From positions 1 to 15,553 of the forward strand of contig JAOXYB010027279.1 in assembly GCA_028565635.1 (NCBI GenBank): a stretch of 15,553 nt of DNA. Reading direction: 5' to 3'. This document shows, piece after piece, positions 1-11,182 of the stretch. This stretch comes from Phoronis ovalis (lineage: Eukaryota; Phoronida; Phoronidae). The notes under the pieces are model-generated. The model was not told the origin of the DNA, ran no database searches, and saw nothing but the letters and a program-made list of their open reading frames with translations. The position numbers and the translations under genes are program-made. How positions within the stretch are numbered: position 1 is the stretch's first letter; each line of letters opens with the position of its first letter.

Positions 1-948
1 ATATTCATATTAGGTACACACAGGTTCCTCATGATTGTTACAACGTAATAAGTCCCGACATAAATTATGAATTCAGTATATACTTTGAGATAGGTGGATA
101 TATTCTGTAATTTTGGTTGCATTTGTGAAGCAGTCAGTGAGCGTGTAAAATAGATTTTCCCGGCCCTCATACGAGAGGCAGATGCAAATATTCTGAAAGG
201 TGACAGTTTTAACTAGATTTCTAATTCAATTTAACAATAATTAGCTAATCATAATACTACAGAAAGGTAATATAAATCATTTCGTGTATTCGATGTACTC
301 CTTAATCCGCATACAATCTGTATACAATGTGTACAGACAGATTGAATGTAATCAGGGAAAGGACGCAATCTGAACCTTTCCAACAATTGTTTAAGTCGTC
401 CGACAGTAGTGCTGATTAAGATCACAGTAAATGTGTAGCATGGATTCACGGCTACACGTGTTATAAGTCATCTCGGGGACACAGTGTCTTTGGCAAAGCC
501 GCAATTTTCAGGAAAAATTAATCTACAGTTATCAATTTTGAATTATAGGTCATTCACAAAAAATAGAAGTTCATGGATGCATTGCATTTTGGGCGCATAC
601 TAATGCATGTCGAGGCTATTGTGAAAGTTACAGCATACCTTCCACAAAATATCAACTGCAAAATAATCCAAACCTCATCTATACATCAAGATCTACCTGC
701 TGTAATATTGTAGAATATGAAAATGTAAGTAAACTATTATAAACTTGCACATTAGAATGATCGATTAGTGCACCATATGTGACTTTGTCTTTTATACCGG
801 TTTTATAAGTACGTTTATAATAGCTAATTATAAATTTTACATAATTAAGTAAATTATACATTAATTAATACATAGGTAAGGTGTTTTAATTATCACAGTT
901 AGATAAAATATTGGCTAAGTAAAATTTAAAGAACAGTTTCTTACTGCT

Positions 949-1046
949 TAATTATAGTAACGAGTATATAGACTTGTCAATTACAAAGCACCTACGTATG
1001 CTGATCTCAAAATTATAGTAACTATTGTTATATTGGCTTGTCAGTT
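949..1046 (+). repeat. Degenerate direct repeat of about 35 bp
   Basis: Copies at about 949-983 and 1010-1046 share AATTATAGTAAC, then TATAT, then CTTGTCA-TT in the same order, with small gaps. Spacing is about 61 bases. It looks like an old tandem duplication. Confidence 0.45.
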
Positions 1047-1653
1047 TTAAGAGAATCGAAAATAATAATACAGAACTCCATTTATGAAAAGGTAAATCCG
1101 TCATTATACACAATTTCCATTACATTCTGATTTCTCTATACACGTTTTAGTCGTTATTTTAGTCGATGTATAGTAGGAAAGCATGTATAGCCAGACTGGT
1201 AAAGTGCAGAAGCTCCAATTGTTGTACAGGAATAAGATTAAAATAATGCATTACGAGTCCATGCACATAATAGCGCGCTTTACACATTTTATTTTATTAC
1301 GTGATTGCAGCGACATACTACCGTACTGTCACACGTGGTACAGTCTTCTGCCAGTCTCTCGTTTTTTACAGTGTACGTCACACGGGTATAATTAAGAGGA
1401 TAATAGTAGGGGGCGAGCATTATCGCGCTAGGTAGTGCAAGTGCTGTTCTGGGTAATATATATCCACCTGCAAGTGTTGCGTATATCTTCAAAGTATAAT
1501 TAATATAGCTGTGCTCAGTCAGTAACACTGTCACGAGGCGGCAAGAAACCTATCATCGCTTACAAGGTCGTCTCTAATGTCGCCAAAATTATTACTGCTT
1601 TTTAACTATTCAATATTTTGCAAAGTACATAAACATAACTGTAAGATATATCT

Positions 1654-1680
1654 GATATTATCTAATTATCTGATAATATC
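1654..1680. repeat. Short perfect hairpin
   Basis: GATATTATC (1654-1662) and its inverse GATAATATC (1672-1680) with a 9-base loop, in very AT-rich non-coding DNA. Chance is plausible at this composition. Confidence 0.6.
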
Positions 1681-3455
1681 ATTAATCTCATTTCTTTCCA
1701 TTTTTATGATATTTAATGAAAACATTATTATATTATCAGTTTTATTTCGATTTGTCACAATAATGAATTACACTTTTAATTTAATTTAACTTCAATTTTA
1801 GCAATTAAGAATCAGCATGAAATCTTTTTTTATTAATCATGATGATATTTCCATTGGAGTTTAACATGTTTTCAATAATCCGTATTTTGGTAAAAGGTTT
1901 ATTCAAAACATTGCATTGGACTACTAGATATTATTTCCATCCTTCAGACCTACGGCGGACCATCAGAAATACCAAAACTACATACCCTAGGAGATATATG
2001 TAAACATTTTTAAGGGAAACGAACTAAAAATACAACATGATACGAGTTCTCTATTTTCACTAGCTAATGGGAAAGAGTATTTTTGCTAGGATATGTGATA
2101 TGTGTACATTTTTTGGATGGCTTTAATTAATCTTCATCAACCAACATATTAATCTAGTTTCCTGTTTCTCTTTTAATCAAAAATTATGTTATTATGTTAG
2201 TGTCACCAAGTATAAACTAGAAACTTATTCACAAAAAAGATGTACATTTATTACGATAGGGAATTCACAAAAGGGGTGAAAGCTGTTATCGACATCCGAA
2301 GGCGAATGTTCCAAAAATTCGAAAACAAAGTTTGTGATAAAAATTGTTAGAACATTGCCCTCATATTTATTTTAGAATTTTAAATTGCTCTGTTATCTAG
2401 TGCATTTTTGAGACATTTTTAGTGCATCGTGTATAGTGTTATTTTTATAAGTACGGTAAGCGAGGTGCTGGATTGCCAAAAGGCTCACGGCTATTATGCA
2501 TTACACGAACAGTTAGCCTTGCTCCTTCGGATATGCACTCCATTTATAAAACTAATTTGATTGAAAATTTATCGAATTTACATGAATCTAGGATGCATCT
2601 TAGCGTGACTACATGCGAAAAAGTATTTCTTATATATAGCTGAACATGCTTTTCAACGAGAGTAGACAAGCAGGTTAATTACTTAAACAATCCCACACTA
2701 AAACACACATCCGTAGTATACTTAAACTTAATTTTTTGAATAAGTTAAATCCTTGTTTTGACTCTTTTAAATATGTTTGAGAACTATAAGTATGACATGA
2801 GATATTTTAGGTTTTTTAATGTATGATTTAAACCTGTACATGACAGTACGTGTGCAACATCTGCACATCCATCCGGGAGTACTAGTCACTCGTAGACTAC
2901 ATTCTAAGAGCGGTCACGTGATTTCCATGCTAGTGTTTTCCGCTAGTAATGTTTATTTTTGATCATTATTTTATTTTTATCGTTATACGGCTGCACCTAT
3001 TTCCTACGCTGAAGGATTATCGTGTGATTTAACAATAAACCAATCAGTAGAAACAATTAATTACTCGTACAAACGATGTGCCAGATATGTTTACAGTATA
3101 ATCTAACCCAATTGATTAGGCATTCTTTATCTTGTCAAATATTTCTGATTTTGAAAAAATACAAAACACAAACAAAGTACAATAGTTTCTTTTCCGTTTG
3201 AACTAAAAGATGTATCTACAATTGATAACCGTGTACCGAATATATTAATGTTCTCTCGAGTACTTTAATAAGTAAATATCTATTATTTATTCCTGCTTCG
3301 TTGGAATATGAACTAGAGGATAGACTACTGATTAAATATAGTGTACTCGTTTCTGCGTAGAAGATTAATCGCTCAGTAGATTTCAGCATAAAGACTATGT
3401 GCTTAGCACGCAGTGACAAATGTTTCCAGCAAAAGATCAAAGACCTAGAAATAAA

Positions 3456-3650
3456 TCATAGTTTGTAAAGGTTACCATGGCAAATTCAAAATATAATAAT
3501 AGTTTTTGGTAATGACATTCCAGAAGGATTATAGACATTATAATCTACTGTATGTTACTGGAACGAAAATTATTTTATTTTTAGTGTAAACTGTTACGAA
3601 AAACTATTATTATATTTTGAAGTTGTTATGGTAATTCTAACAAACTTTGA
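3456..3650. mobile_element. AT-rich palindromic MITE-like element
   Basis: Outer arms 3456-3507 and 3599-3650 are inverted repeats. Both contain TTCAAAATATAATAATAG followed by TTTTT, and both begin with TCA(T/A)AGTTTG. A second nested inversion lies inside: CATTCCAG against CTGGAACG, and GATTATA against TATAATC. The whole 195-base unit could fold into a long hairpin. No clear target-site duplication and no coding capacity. Typical of a short non-autonomous DNA transposon. Confidence 0.75.
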
Positions 3651-4580
3651 TTTAAGCCGTAGTCTTTCATATAGTTTTCTAGAAGCGTTTTGCCACTGTC
3701 ACGGTGTATTTAGAATGATTGTTACATAAAATCGTATTGCTATATATATCTTTGCATAGTTCGTTGTTTTTTTTTCTATTTACGAAATTTCCAATGTATT
3801 TTCAATCACACTTAGATTGTTTTAGCTGGTTCAGTACCAAGAATATAATCGTAAAAAGATAGTTATGCACACAACAATTGTTTTTCCAAGCGATATGGTG
3901 TCAAGAGCATAGTTATGTATAGGTTTGGGTTCCACCTAACACCGTAAATATCCCTGTTTACCTTTCCTGTTTGGGAACTAATCCAAAATAAAGTATGTTA
4001 CTAAAGCAAATTACTAGACAGCCAGACTATTTTCTATAATAATACTGGCGATTAGAGTACTGAAGAGATTTATATGGGCAAAATCAGTTATCTTTTCCCA
4101 TCAGGTTCTAAAAATATTTATTGGTAATTAGCACAAACTAACCAAAAATAAAATTGATTGCTACCCGAAACAAACAATGACATAATATTTTTCATCCTTA
4201 CGTCAGGTTAAAAAATGTATACTTAGTTGCTCTAGAACAAATTTCTCTCGCTATATCTAATATCTGGTAAAATAAATTATTTGGCAGGTAAATTTTATTC
4301 ACTTTCCATTTTAATTCGTAAATTTTATGTATATAATACACATATAATGCCAAAGTGGGTAATGGTCATTTAAAATTTAATTCCTCAAATCAGATCTCTT
4401 GATGTTTTTTGGTAATTTGTTCAGAGTCATATACTGTATATCATGGAGTCATAATAATATAAACGTAAACGAGATTTGCAGCTTGGCATGAATTATGTAT
4501 TACTACACTGCTTTTGTCTAGTAATCGAAGATCTGGTACTAAAAACATCTCCCTTTCATTCTAGGTGAATTATGCTGTAA

Positions 4581-4859
4581 TGTGTCTCGGAGGCAGAAGG
4601 ACTTTTACATTTCGATCAGCGACACGATGCGAGTGTTTTTACTGCAACAAGGACTGACATTGATGATACCAGTATGGAAATAGAAACAAATGATCAACTT
4701 GACATTTTCTTACTCGATTAAGTCCAAGACAATCATGATTTCAACAACAAGATTATCCTCAAACGAAATGCGATAGGACAGAGAAAAAAAAGTGGTACAG
4801 CAGCCCTTTTTTTATTTGACCTCGCAGTTCCAATACTTCCACCGATGTACTGTATGTGA
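4581..4859 (+). pseudogene. Unrecognised open stretch with one internal stop, possible broken coding remnant
   Basis: One frame stays open for 92 codons except for a TAA at 4719-4721, within a patch that is less AT-rich and more varied than its surroundings. It reads ...DDTSMEIETNDQLDIFLLD, stop, VQDNHDFNNKIILKRNAIGQ... It is preceded by CATTCTAG, which could be a splice acceptor. No domain or family was recognised. It may be a decayed gene or transposon fragment, or simply chance. Confidence 0.15.
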
Positions 4860-6060
4860 CGAACATCGCTGGACACGTCGTAAGCCTTCATTAGCCTTCA
4901 CTTTAATATTTCGCGCCTCTCCTAAAATACAGAGGCGATATCTAGATCCTAACAGCATGTCAGAGCAAAGAATGCTAGCGAGATACTCATTCGTTCTATT
5001 TCTAAAATTTTAACATTCCATGCAAAAAGATTTTAACTTGTGTTTATTTCAAGTTGCCATTAATGTACCCGTTTGTATTATTTTCTGTTTACTGATGTAA
5101 TATATTTTTAACAGTGATAAAGGCCAATGCAACATCTTTTCATTCATAATTTGCTTGCATTTGGCGTATTTTGCTAAACTAATTTAGTTGAACGTACGTC
5201 TGACTTCACTAATCCTCTAGGCAGTGAACCCATTCTATCCTAACCTATAGAAAATAATCAATCACTGTGCCGGTTTATAAAACACCTACATGTACCTTTG
5301 TAAGTATTTTACGTCACTTCTGGAAAAATTTACGCAATCTTTAGTTTCTCTCATTGTTTCTTCCGTTTCCTAGTTGTGTAAACTTTTCCAATTTTGCGTC
5401 ATACTAACTTCGGCATTACTTTTCTTGGACTGTTTTTAAGTGTTGGCATCTGTAAACATTTATTCTTGTCAAAGTAAAACAAAAACTCAAGCATAACAAT
5501 TTGTAACTGTAAGTGCGTGGAATGGACAGTAAAAATTGCAATTCTGATATCACATATTTTAAATGTTTTGCTAATACTGACCACCTGAACCCCTACATCC
5601 TGTGAAAGTGATTTAGCACTTAATTTAGAAAGATTTCTAATTAATTAAGCCATTTACTCAAATTATCAATATTTCATTATTTATTATGTTATACATATTT
5701 CCTGAACGTAACAATTTATAAGAATCTGTCACTATCTTTGCCATTGTCTTAAGGTAATATTTTGTAATCTTTTTATCTATTAATCTTGCTTGTTAGAAGT
5801 AAGGCTACCATCCATAAATAAATGTGCGTCATGTTTGCTTTAAGGGCAATTAGTTGTGAATATATTACAACGCGGCTACTAATGGGGGTCTTTACGATAA
5901 AAAATAATTGTGTTAATTCGGTGCAGCATATAATACCATTCATACACTGTAGAAATGGTTTGTTGTTATATAGCTTTCAATGTACATATTTTGACTTAAT
6001 TATTATTATACAGGTTGCGATTACACAAAAATATCATTGGCCCTGAAATATGTATACATT

Positions 6061-6115
6061 AAATCTGGAGCATACTATGTGCCTTAACCTTGTCGAAATT
6101 AAAATGCTCCAATTT
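6061..6115. repeat. 12-13 bp inverted repeat with 30-nt loop
   Basis: AAATCTGGAGCAT at 6061-6073 and ATGCTCCAATTT at 6104-6115 are complementary with a single bulge. No adjacent gene explains it. Confidence 0.5.
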
Positions 6116-7095
6116 GCTATCTAAAAATCTAGGATGCGAATTTGAGAACCTTTTCAACTTGTTATTTACCTTGTTTTTTACGTTTTGTCCATGGTAAATC
6201 TATGAAAAAGGTAGTCTTACTTCTGACATAATTCGCAAGTCATTTATATTTTGTATTTTAAATCTGAACGACAAAGTACACACGCATACAGATTCTTGCC
6301 TGTAGTGTTTGAGTATGTTTCTGGTTAGTAAACTGGCTGTGATGATCTGTTATGTAGGGCTGTATCTTTTGGCCACTTTTTAAATGACGTCATGCATGTC
6401 AAGTCTTCCGATGAGACCAGTACTTTCCTGCTGGTTTCGATACTTGGCAGGTATGAAATGATATTCTGGCTTGTATAATTATGCTCACACATTATAGAAT
6501 GATGTAGATCCAAGTACTTAGTTAGGTGTATCATATTCAAGCTGTGTATAGTATTATCGTAGCAGTGCAAAAACGGGGAGTACGACGGATACTTACATAT
6601 TTTATAACATCATATCAGTTTGTTAAATTTGTGTAAATAGGATGCATACATGTATAAGCGTAACGTAAAGTATTTATTTGTAGAAAATAGTATTTATTTT
6701 CCTAAATAAAAATGACAAGTAAAAATATGTTTGTCTAGTTTTGATGACAATACGATACAAAACACATATATGTATGAAACAGACTTTTATAAATAAATTA
6801 AAGATTTTGTCCATATTTATTACAACAAATGTAATCAGGAGAGCGCTAACAAGATTCCATTCTACTGTATGTGCAAAATTTCGAATTATTTCATAAGGTA
6901 CAAGCCGGGGTACAAACGAGACATTTCTATACCAAGTACAGCAGCTGCCTTGTAATTTGATAATTTGTGATATCTTTCATGTTTTAAAATGCAAGATATG
7001 CGTATATAATTATAATTAAGAAAAGACACGATGTGTGCGTTCCCGGCTGTTTCTGTACCTTACTATTTGGATCGTAATTCTGCTGAACTGACCTC

Positions 7096-7121
7096 TATAT
7101 ATATATATATATATATATATA
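7096..7121. repeat. (TA)13 microsatellite
   Basis: An uninterrupted run of thirteen TA dinucleotides in otherwise non-coding AT-rich DNA. Confidence 0.95.
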
Positions 7122-8070
7122 AATGACATTTCATGCGACGCAATGGGTTATCCATTTTATGTATCTTAATTAATTGTGTTATTTGTTTAACGGTTCTATT
7201 CTTGCTGTTAACGTGGGAGTAAAGTTAAATATCATAAAAGTACAAATTTAATTAGACTAGATAATGATGACGAGCACAAATGATGTACTCTGCGAAGGCT
7301 TAATGCACAAATTGTTGACTATAACAGCCCACCTAGATTGGGCTCAGTCTTAATAAAGTTTGTGTTACCTTTATGCATTATTTTTGCAAACTGACATTTT
7401 TCTACTCAGATTGCCTAAAGTGTAACTGTGTACCATATATTTAGTCATATTTTAATACTGTAATAGTTTTGATCCGGGTCCAAAACGCACATTTTATATA
7501 TTTCTATTTTCATTACAAAAAATAATTAATTAATTGTTAGTACTGTTATAAATGAATAAATAAGAGTGAACTTATCATTTGGCAATATATTACATCCGCA
7601 TATAATATGTTTTTAGCCTGCAGTCAGCTAGGCTTTATACCAACAAGTACATACCGCCGGCATTCTGAATAGGAATAGGAGTTTGCTTTTTGCTTAGCGG
7701 ACTATAGGTAAACTCTGGCAACACAGCATGTGTGCGATCGACTCTCCTACCCGCTTAGTCCACTGTTATACCTATTATAGTAAGCTGTAACTTGATTGGT
7801 GTCAAGACTTTTGTGACACTCTATATAGAAATAAAGGAATTATCGTTCTTCTGCTTTTCGAGATAACAAACAAAAACTGACTATGGTTAAGCCCAGACGT
7901 TAGTTGAGAAGATACGGAACACTAACGGGTGGATTTATTCAGACTGTTACTATATTCATACAATGTAAACTAATGTGTTTATTTGCTAAAAATTATATTT
8001 TGCTACAATTAATCTTTATAAACCCTCTATAACTTTTGAAAATATAAATGACACTTTATTAGTAAGCAAT

Positions 8071-8096
8071 GAAAATATTTTTGAAAAAATATTTTC
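8071..8096. repeat. Perfect 12-bp inverted repeat with 2-nt spacer
   Basis: GAAAATATTTTT, then GA, then AAAAATATTTTC: a perfect near-cruciform palindrome of 26 bases. The symmetry continues imperfectly outward (CAAT against ACTTG). No gene is adjacent. Confidence 0.85.
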
Positions 8097-8831
8097 ACTT
8101 GATATTTTTACTGTATTTTACAATCAACTTCTGTAACTTTGGGCTTAAGAGTATGGTAAAGAATTCGAGTCTCGGGATTTGAGTGCGGAATCGTGGTTAT
8201 AAACGAAGACATGGAAGTAACAGGCACAAACTTAATATTGTTCTTCTATACAGTATAATCATGTCATCATCTCTGTCACAGTTAACTGTACTTACAAATT
8301 AAGTAAACGCTTATTTGGTTTATCCTTATTTTATGTAACAAATATGGTATTCTAGGAAAGGTTGATGTACGAAAAAAAAACACCCCCAGATATAGAATTC
8401 AATTTGTATCTCAAAATATATCGCCCATGACAAAAGTTGTACATGCAGCTCTCTCAAACACAGATCTTATTATGAATTCTATTGTGAATTAAACAAACAA
8501 TAAACGACATGCTTCAAAATTACGTGTTTTTTTTGTTCTTTTGTTACAAAACAATATTAGCAAAGAGACAGAACTCATGAAGACGTTAATTAGGACACTT
8601 CGATTTATAGCAATTAAACAGGCAGCCGAGACATGCAGTTACCTATTAATCAGGATCTGACGCGTGTTTCAACAATGAAGCACGTTCTTATACACACACA
8701 CAAAACAGCATTCACCCTATTTTTTTACAGTATGCAAACATTCAAAACAAAATATTTTATTTTTAAAATGTTCACCAGAGAGAGTGTTTAAAGAATACAA
8801 AGTTTAACTGCTGTGCCTCCAACGCGTTTCT

Positions 8832-8892
8832 CAAGGTGTTACATAGTAACTGATTACGGATCACAAGGTGTTACATAGTAACTGATTACGGA
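8832..8892 (+). repeat. 29-bp exact tandem duplication (period 32)
   Basis: Two identical 29-base copies beginning CAAGGTGTTACATAGTAACT lie at 8832-8860 and 8864-8892, separated by TCA. Each contains the inverted core GTTACATAGTAAC. Perfect identity suggests a recent duplication. Confidence 0.92.
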
Positions 8893-9783
8893 TTTTTTAT
8901 TGCCAGGTTTAACATAAGTGGTAATGATGTTAATCAGAGCACAGGATATAAAACTATTGTTCTCCTATTGTCAGTTTTTAATAAAGGTAACTTCATTGTT
9001 CCCCAGAGAAACGGATATTATATTACATAGCATGGTAAAATTACCTACACCGAGGCTGCTTGTGCAACATATATAGAGTAGAGTCATTTGCCCTACTCGG
9101 GACCCTACCCAACAGCGAAAAACAAGATAATGATGATGATTAATTACATATAAATAACGAACACAATTGTTGATATACATGACAAGCTTGAGTCATCTCC
9201 TTCATGTCTTTAGCTTCCTTTTTCCTACACGTACATTAAAACATTAAAATGCATTTACTGGGGTGTAACTCCAAAATACTGAGCTAATTCTATGGGAATT
9301 AACAAAAACTTGGCTAAAAACATCATTCAGCTGTTGGTATATATTTGTAATAAATACAATATAAAAACGAATTTCCCTTTTACAAGCAGGTGGAAAACCT
9401 GTTAACACTTTATGCCTGTTTTAATGTACATTTGGCTTTTCTTTTTTTCACTGTTAGTGATTATGATAATACCAATACAGTATACAAGCATAACCAATAT
9501 TAATAACCGGCTGCCCTTCATCTTTCAAAATTGAAACTTGTGTGTTCCCCAATTTTATACAGTAATTGGTTCCTAAAGACCCGGTCTAAAGATTTTAATG
9601 CATATGCGGATGTATATTATTTGAGGGTCGCTCAGTTTTCTGGCTTAATTTACACAAAATTCGATCTAAACCGTAAACGATCCCACTCCACTACAGATCT
9701 AATAGCATGTTCACCCTCCCAAAACTCCTGCACCTCTCTCTGCAACCGCAATTACATACAACATGTTGGAATATCATTTAGCA

Positions 9784-9789
9784 TTTATT
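9784..9789 (-). terminator. Polyadenylation signal AATAAA of GPB5
   Basis: A canonical AATAAA on the minus strand about 200 bases after the GPB5 stop codon. It is followed about 20 bases later by a GT-rich stretch (ATGTTGTATGTAATTG), as expected for a downstream cleavage element. This would give a 3' UTR of around 220 bases. In AT-rich DNA the hexamer is common, so position and the GT-rich follow-up are the main support. Confidence 0.5.
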
Positions 9790-9988
9790 AAAAGATACTT
9801 ATCTTATATAACGCCTTGACTAACTCTTATGCCAAGACAAGCATAATTGAGTGGACAGTGAGTCATGTATATATAACAGACACTTTCTGCAGGTGTCAGA
9901 GATTTGAATGGTGTCTTGTTTTCATTCATTTTGCAATGAATGACTAGATGTAAGAGGATTTGTGCCACAGAACTATTACATGCAGATT

Positions 9989-10180
9989 TTAGTTCGTTAA
10001 ACAATGCGTATTGCTACCATCACATTTTTTGCAGGCACATGATGTAGCATCCATAACATCGACTAGTTCCGGTCCGAAACCTGGGTGACACGTATTCAGC
10101 TGCACTCTTCTTAGGTTGTGCGAACCATATGTACACACTTGATGATTCCATACTTTAAAGGGTAGTTTATAATCACCGTA
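9989..10180 (-). CDS. GPB5: Glycoprotein hormone beta-5 subunit, coding exon 2 (C-terminal half)
   Basis: Second coding exon, residues 71-133, found by reading the minus strand after the acceptor TTTATTTTCAG at 10181-10191. It opens in frame with YGDYKLPF and ends at TAA (9989-9991). It supplies the remaining six cysteines: Cys86, Cys101, Cys118, Cys120, Cys123 and Cys130. These include the second knot motif C-A-C at 118-120. Cysteine gaps from Cys66 onward are 19, 14, 16, 1, 2 and 6 residues, matching the human protein as I recall it except for one extra residue in the fourth knot loop. The segment VCTYG at 85-89 is also typical of the family. Total mature cysteines are ten, as expected for GPB5, which lacks the extra seat-belt pair of the pituitary beta subunits. 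The exon is too short for an ORF caller and has no ATG at its start, so it would be missed without splicing. The two halves together make a full-length, apparently intact subunit. Confidence 0.92.
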   Translation of the reverse strand, partial: YGDYKLPFKVWNHQVCTYGSHNLRRVQLNTCHPGFGPELVDVMDATSCACKKCDGSNTHCLTN

Positions 10181-10969
10181 CTGAAAATAAACGTCAATTT
10201 ATATATTATCAGATAATACAAATTCATTAATTATTTAATTATATTCGTGTATGCAACACAATGCGAAATTGTTTTGCTTGAATCGGGATTTCCATGTTGA
10301 ATTCTCACTCATTAGCAGAAATTAACAAACGTCACGTGCAACGATATATGAGCCGGAGTCCTGTTCACGGTGTTTGTTTGTATTGTTTAATACGTCTACC
10401 AGTCAGGATATAACTTTAATTATTTTTTTTCTACAAAATCATCAGTAAGTAAAGTGTGAAATAGAGTTCAATTTGGAGTTTACTCCTTGATTAATGTGTA
10501 AGAAAGACTTAAATTTATACGTAAACAAAAGACCAACATTTGCATAACGAAATCCAACGACCACACACTCATATTTTATTCAGCAAGGTGCTGACGTGCA
10601 TTTTTATTAACCATATTTGTGCGCGTGTGTTCTTGCATATTTTCCTTTACGTCATCAGTACCGTTGTTATTCGTATGACATTTTTTTTTCGTAAAAAGTA
10701 TTTTATTGACCGGGGCCCACTGATTGGGGCTTTTATTTGAGGTTTCGAGTTTTCATATTTAGCATTATTTGCTCAAATATTCGAACGAAACTCACAAGAA
10801 AATTCCGTATCTTAAATTAATATTTTAATTCGTACATGTTCAAGATACATAGGTTTACTATTAGGGCGCAAAGAGATAATTTAACACTTATATACAAGTG
10901 AGGGGCTTGCATGAAGGTGGTCATTAGTCGGGGTCATGTGAAATTTGTTCTATGACAGATACTACTCAC
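10181..10969 (-). other. GPB5 phase-0 intron (789 bp)
   Basis: Intron between the two GPB5 coding exons, with donor GTGAGT at 10969-10964 and acceptor CAG at 10183-10181 preceded by a T-rich tract. It falls between complete codons (GAA | TAC). The interior is AT-rich with a short GC patch near 10709-10730 and a T9 run near 10680. No coding exon or structured repeat was recognised inside. A plus-strand 66-codon open frame at 10540-10740 lies wholly within it and looks like chance. Confidence 0.85.
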
Positions 10970-11179
10970 TTCCGACGTGTCACACCTTCCCCAGCAGGCT
11001 TGTACTCTCACCCAGTCCCAGCAATGGTCAGATGTTGTGTTATATGCAAATTCTCTAATATGGCATTCAAGAGTGGTGGCCACTATGTTGTCGCCTTGAC
11101 TTTGAACCAGATCTATTGTTAAGAACAAGCACCCAATAAAGAGCGTTGTGAATTTCATTGTAACAGTCTTGAAGTCCAT
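10970..11179 (-). CDS. GPB5: Glycoprotein hormone beta-5 (thyrostimulin beta) subunit, coding exon 1
   Basis: First coding exon (residues 1-70) of a secreted cystine-knot hormone subunit, spliced to 9989-10180. The N-terminus is a signal peptide: a hydrophobic run of about 14 residues (TLFIGCLFLTIDLV) followed by a likely cut near QS-QG, residues 27-28. The mature part has Cys39, Cys53, Cys62 and Cys66. The motif CHIREF at 39-44 and the knot motif CWGRC at 62-66 (C-x-G-x-C) are characteristic of GPB5. One N-glycosylation sequon (NTT) is at Asn47. Spacing of 13 residues between Cys39 and Cys53 equals the vertebrate protein as I recall it. The exon ends GAA|GTGAGT, a near-ideal donor, in phase 0 and four codons after CWGRC; beta-subunit genes are known to be split shortly after this motif. 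The start could be Met1 (-3 G, +4 G context) or Met8, which leaves a tighter signal peptide. In the family, GPB5 pairs with GPA2 and activates LGR-type receptors. That role is inferred here by homology. Confidence 0.92.
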
Positions 11180-11182
11180 GAC

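Larger units (their letters stand above)
1..3455. other. Non-coding AT-rich stretch
   Basis: No exon, RNA gene or coding repeat recognised. Short open frames on both strands (up to 81 codons, for example 1289-1534) lack domain similarity or splice context. A somewhat less AT-rich patch at about 1270-1570 and another at 2270-2560 carry only small inverted motifs, such as ATCCGAAGG with its inverse about 230 bases away. Confidence 0.5.
3651..9783. other. Long non-coding stretch downstream of GPB5
   Basis: Apart from the small repeats listed and the weak open stretch at 4581-4859, nothing was recognised. The region 7690-7795 has imperfect inverted similarity (GCTTA...ATAGGTA...TGG) that may be an old short element. 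Open frames of 60-86 codons, including 9531-9791, show no family resemblance and no conserved cysteine pattern. Confidence 0.5.

Noticed and set aside
1289-1534. 81-codon minus-strand open frame ending in a cysteine-rich stretch (CTTCDSTVVCRC)
   Set aside because: The cysteines are not spaced like a knot or zinc finger I recognise, and there is no splice or promoter context. Probably chance.
4792-5013. 73-codon plus-strand open frame
   Set aside because: No recognised domain. It overlaps the neighbouring weak open patch in another frame, and neither frame is convincing.
6325-6570. 81-codon minus-strand open frame
   Set aside because: No signal peptide, domain or splice support.
8971-9180. 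69-codon minus-strand open frame with CC and CW residues, considered as a GPA2 exon
   Set aside because: It lacks a C-x-G-x-C motif and GPA2 spacing. The DNA near 9075-9115 looks more like a small repeat.
9531-9791. 86-codon plus-strand open frame next to GPB5
   Set aside because: It overlaps the region around the GPB5 poly(A) signal on the opposite strand, has no signal peptide or hormone-like cysteine pattern, and resembles no family I know.
10540-10740. 66-codon plus-strand open frame
   Set aside because: It lies inside the GPB5 intron on the opposite strand, with no similarity.
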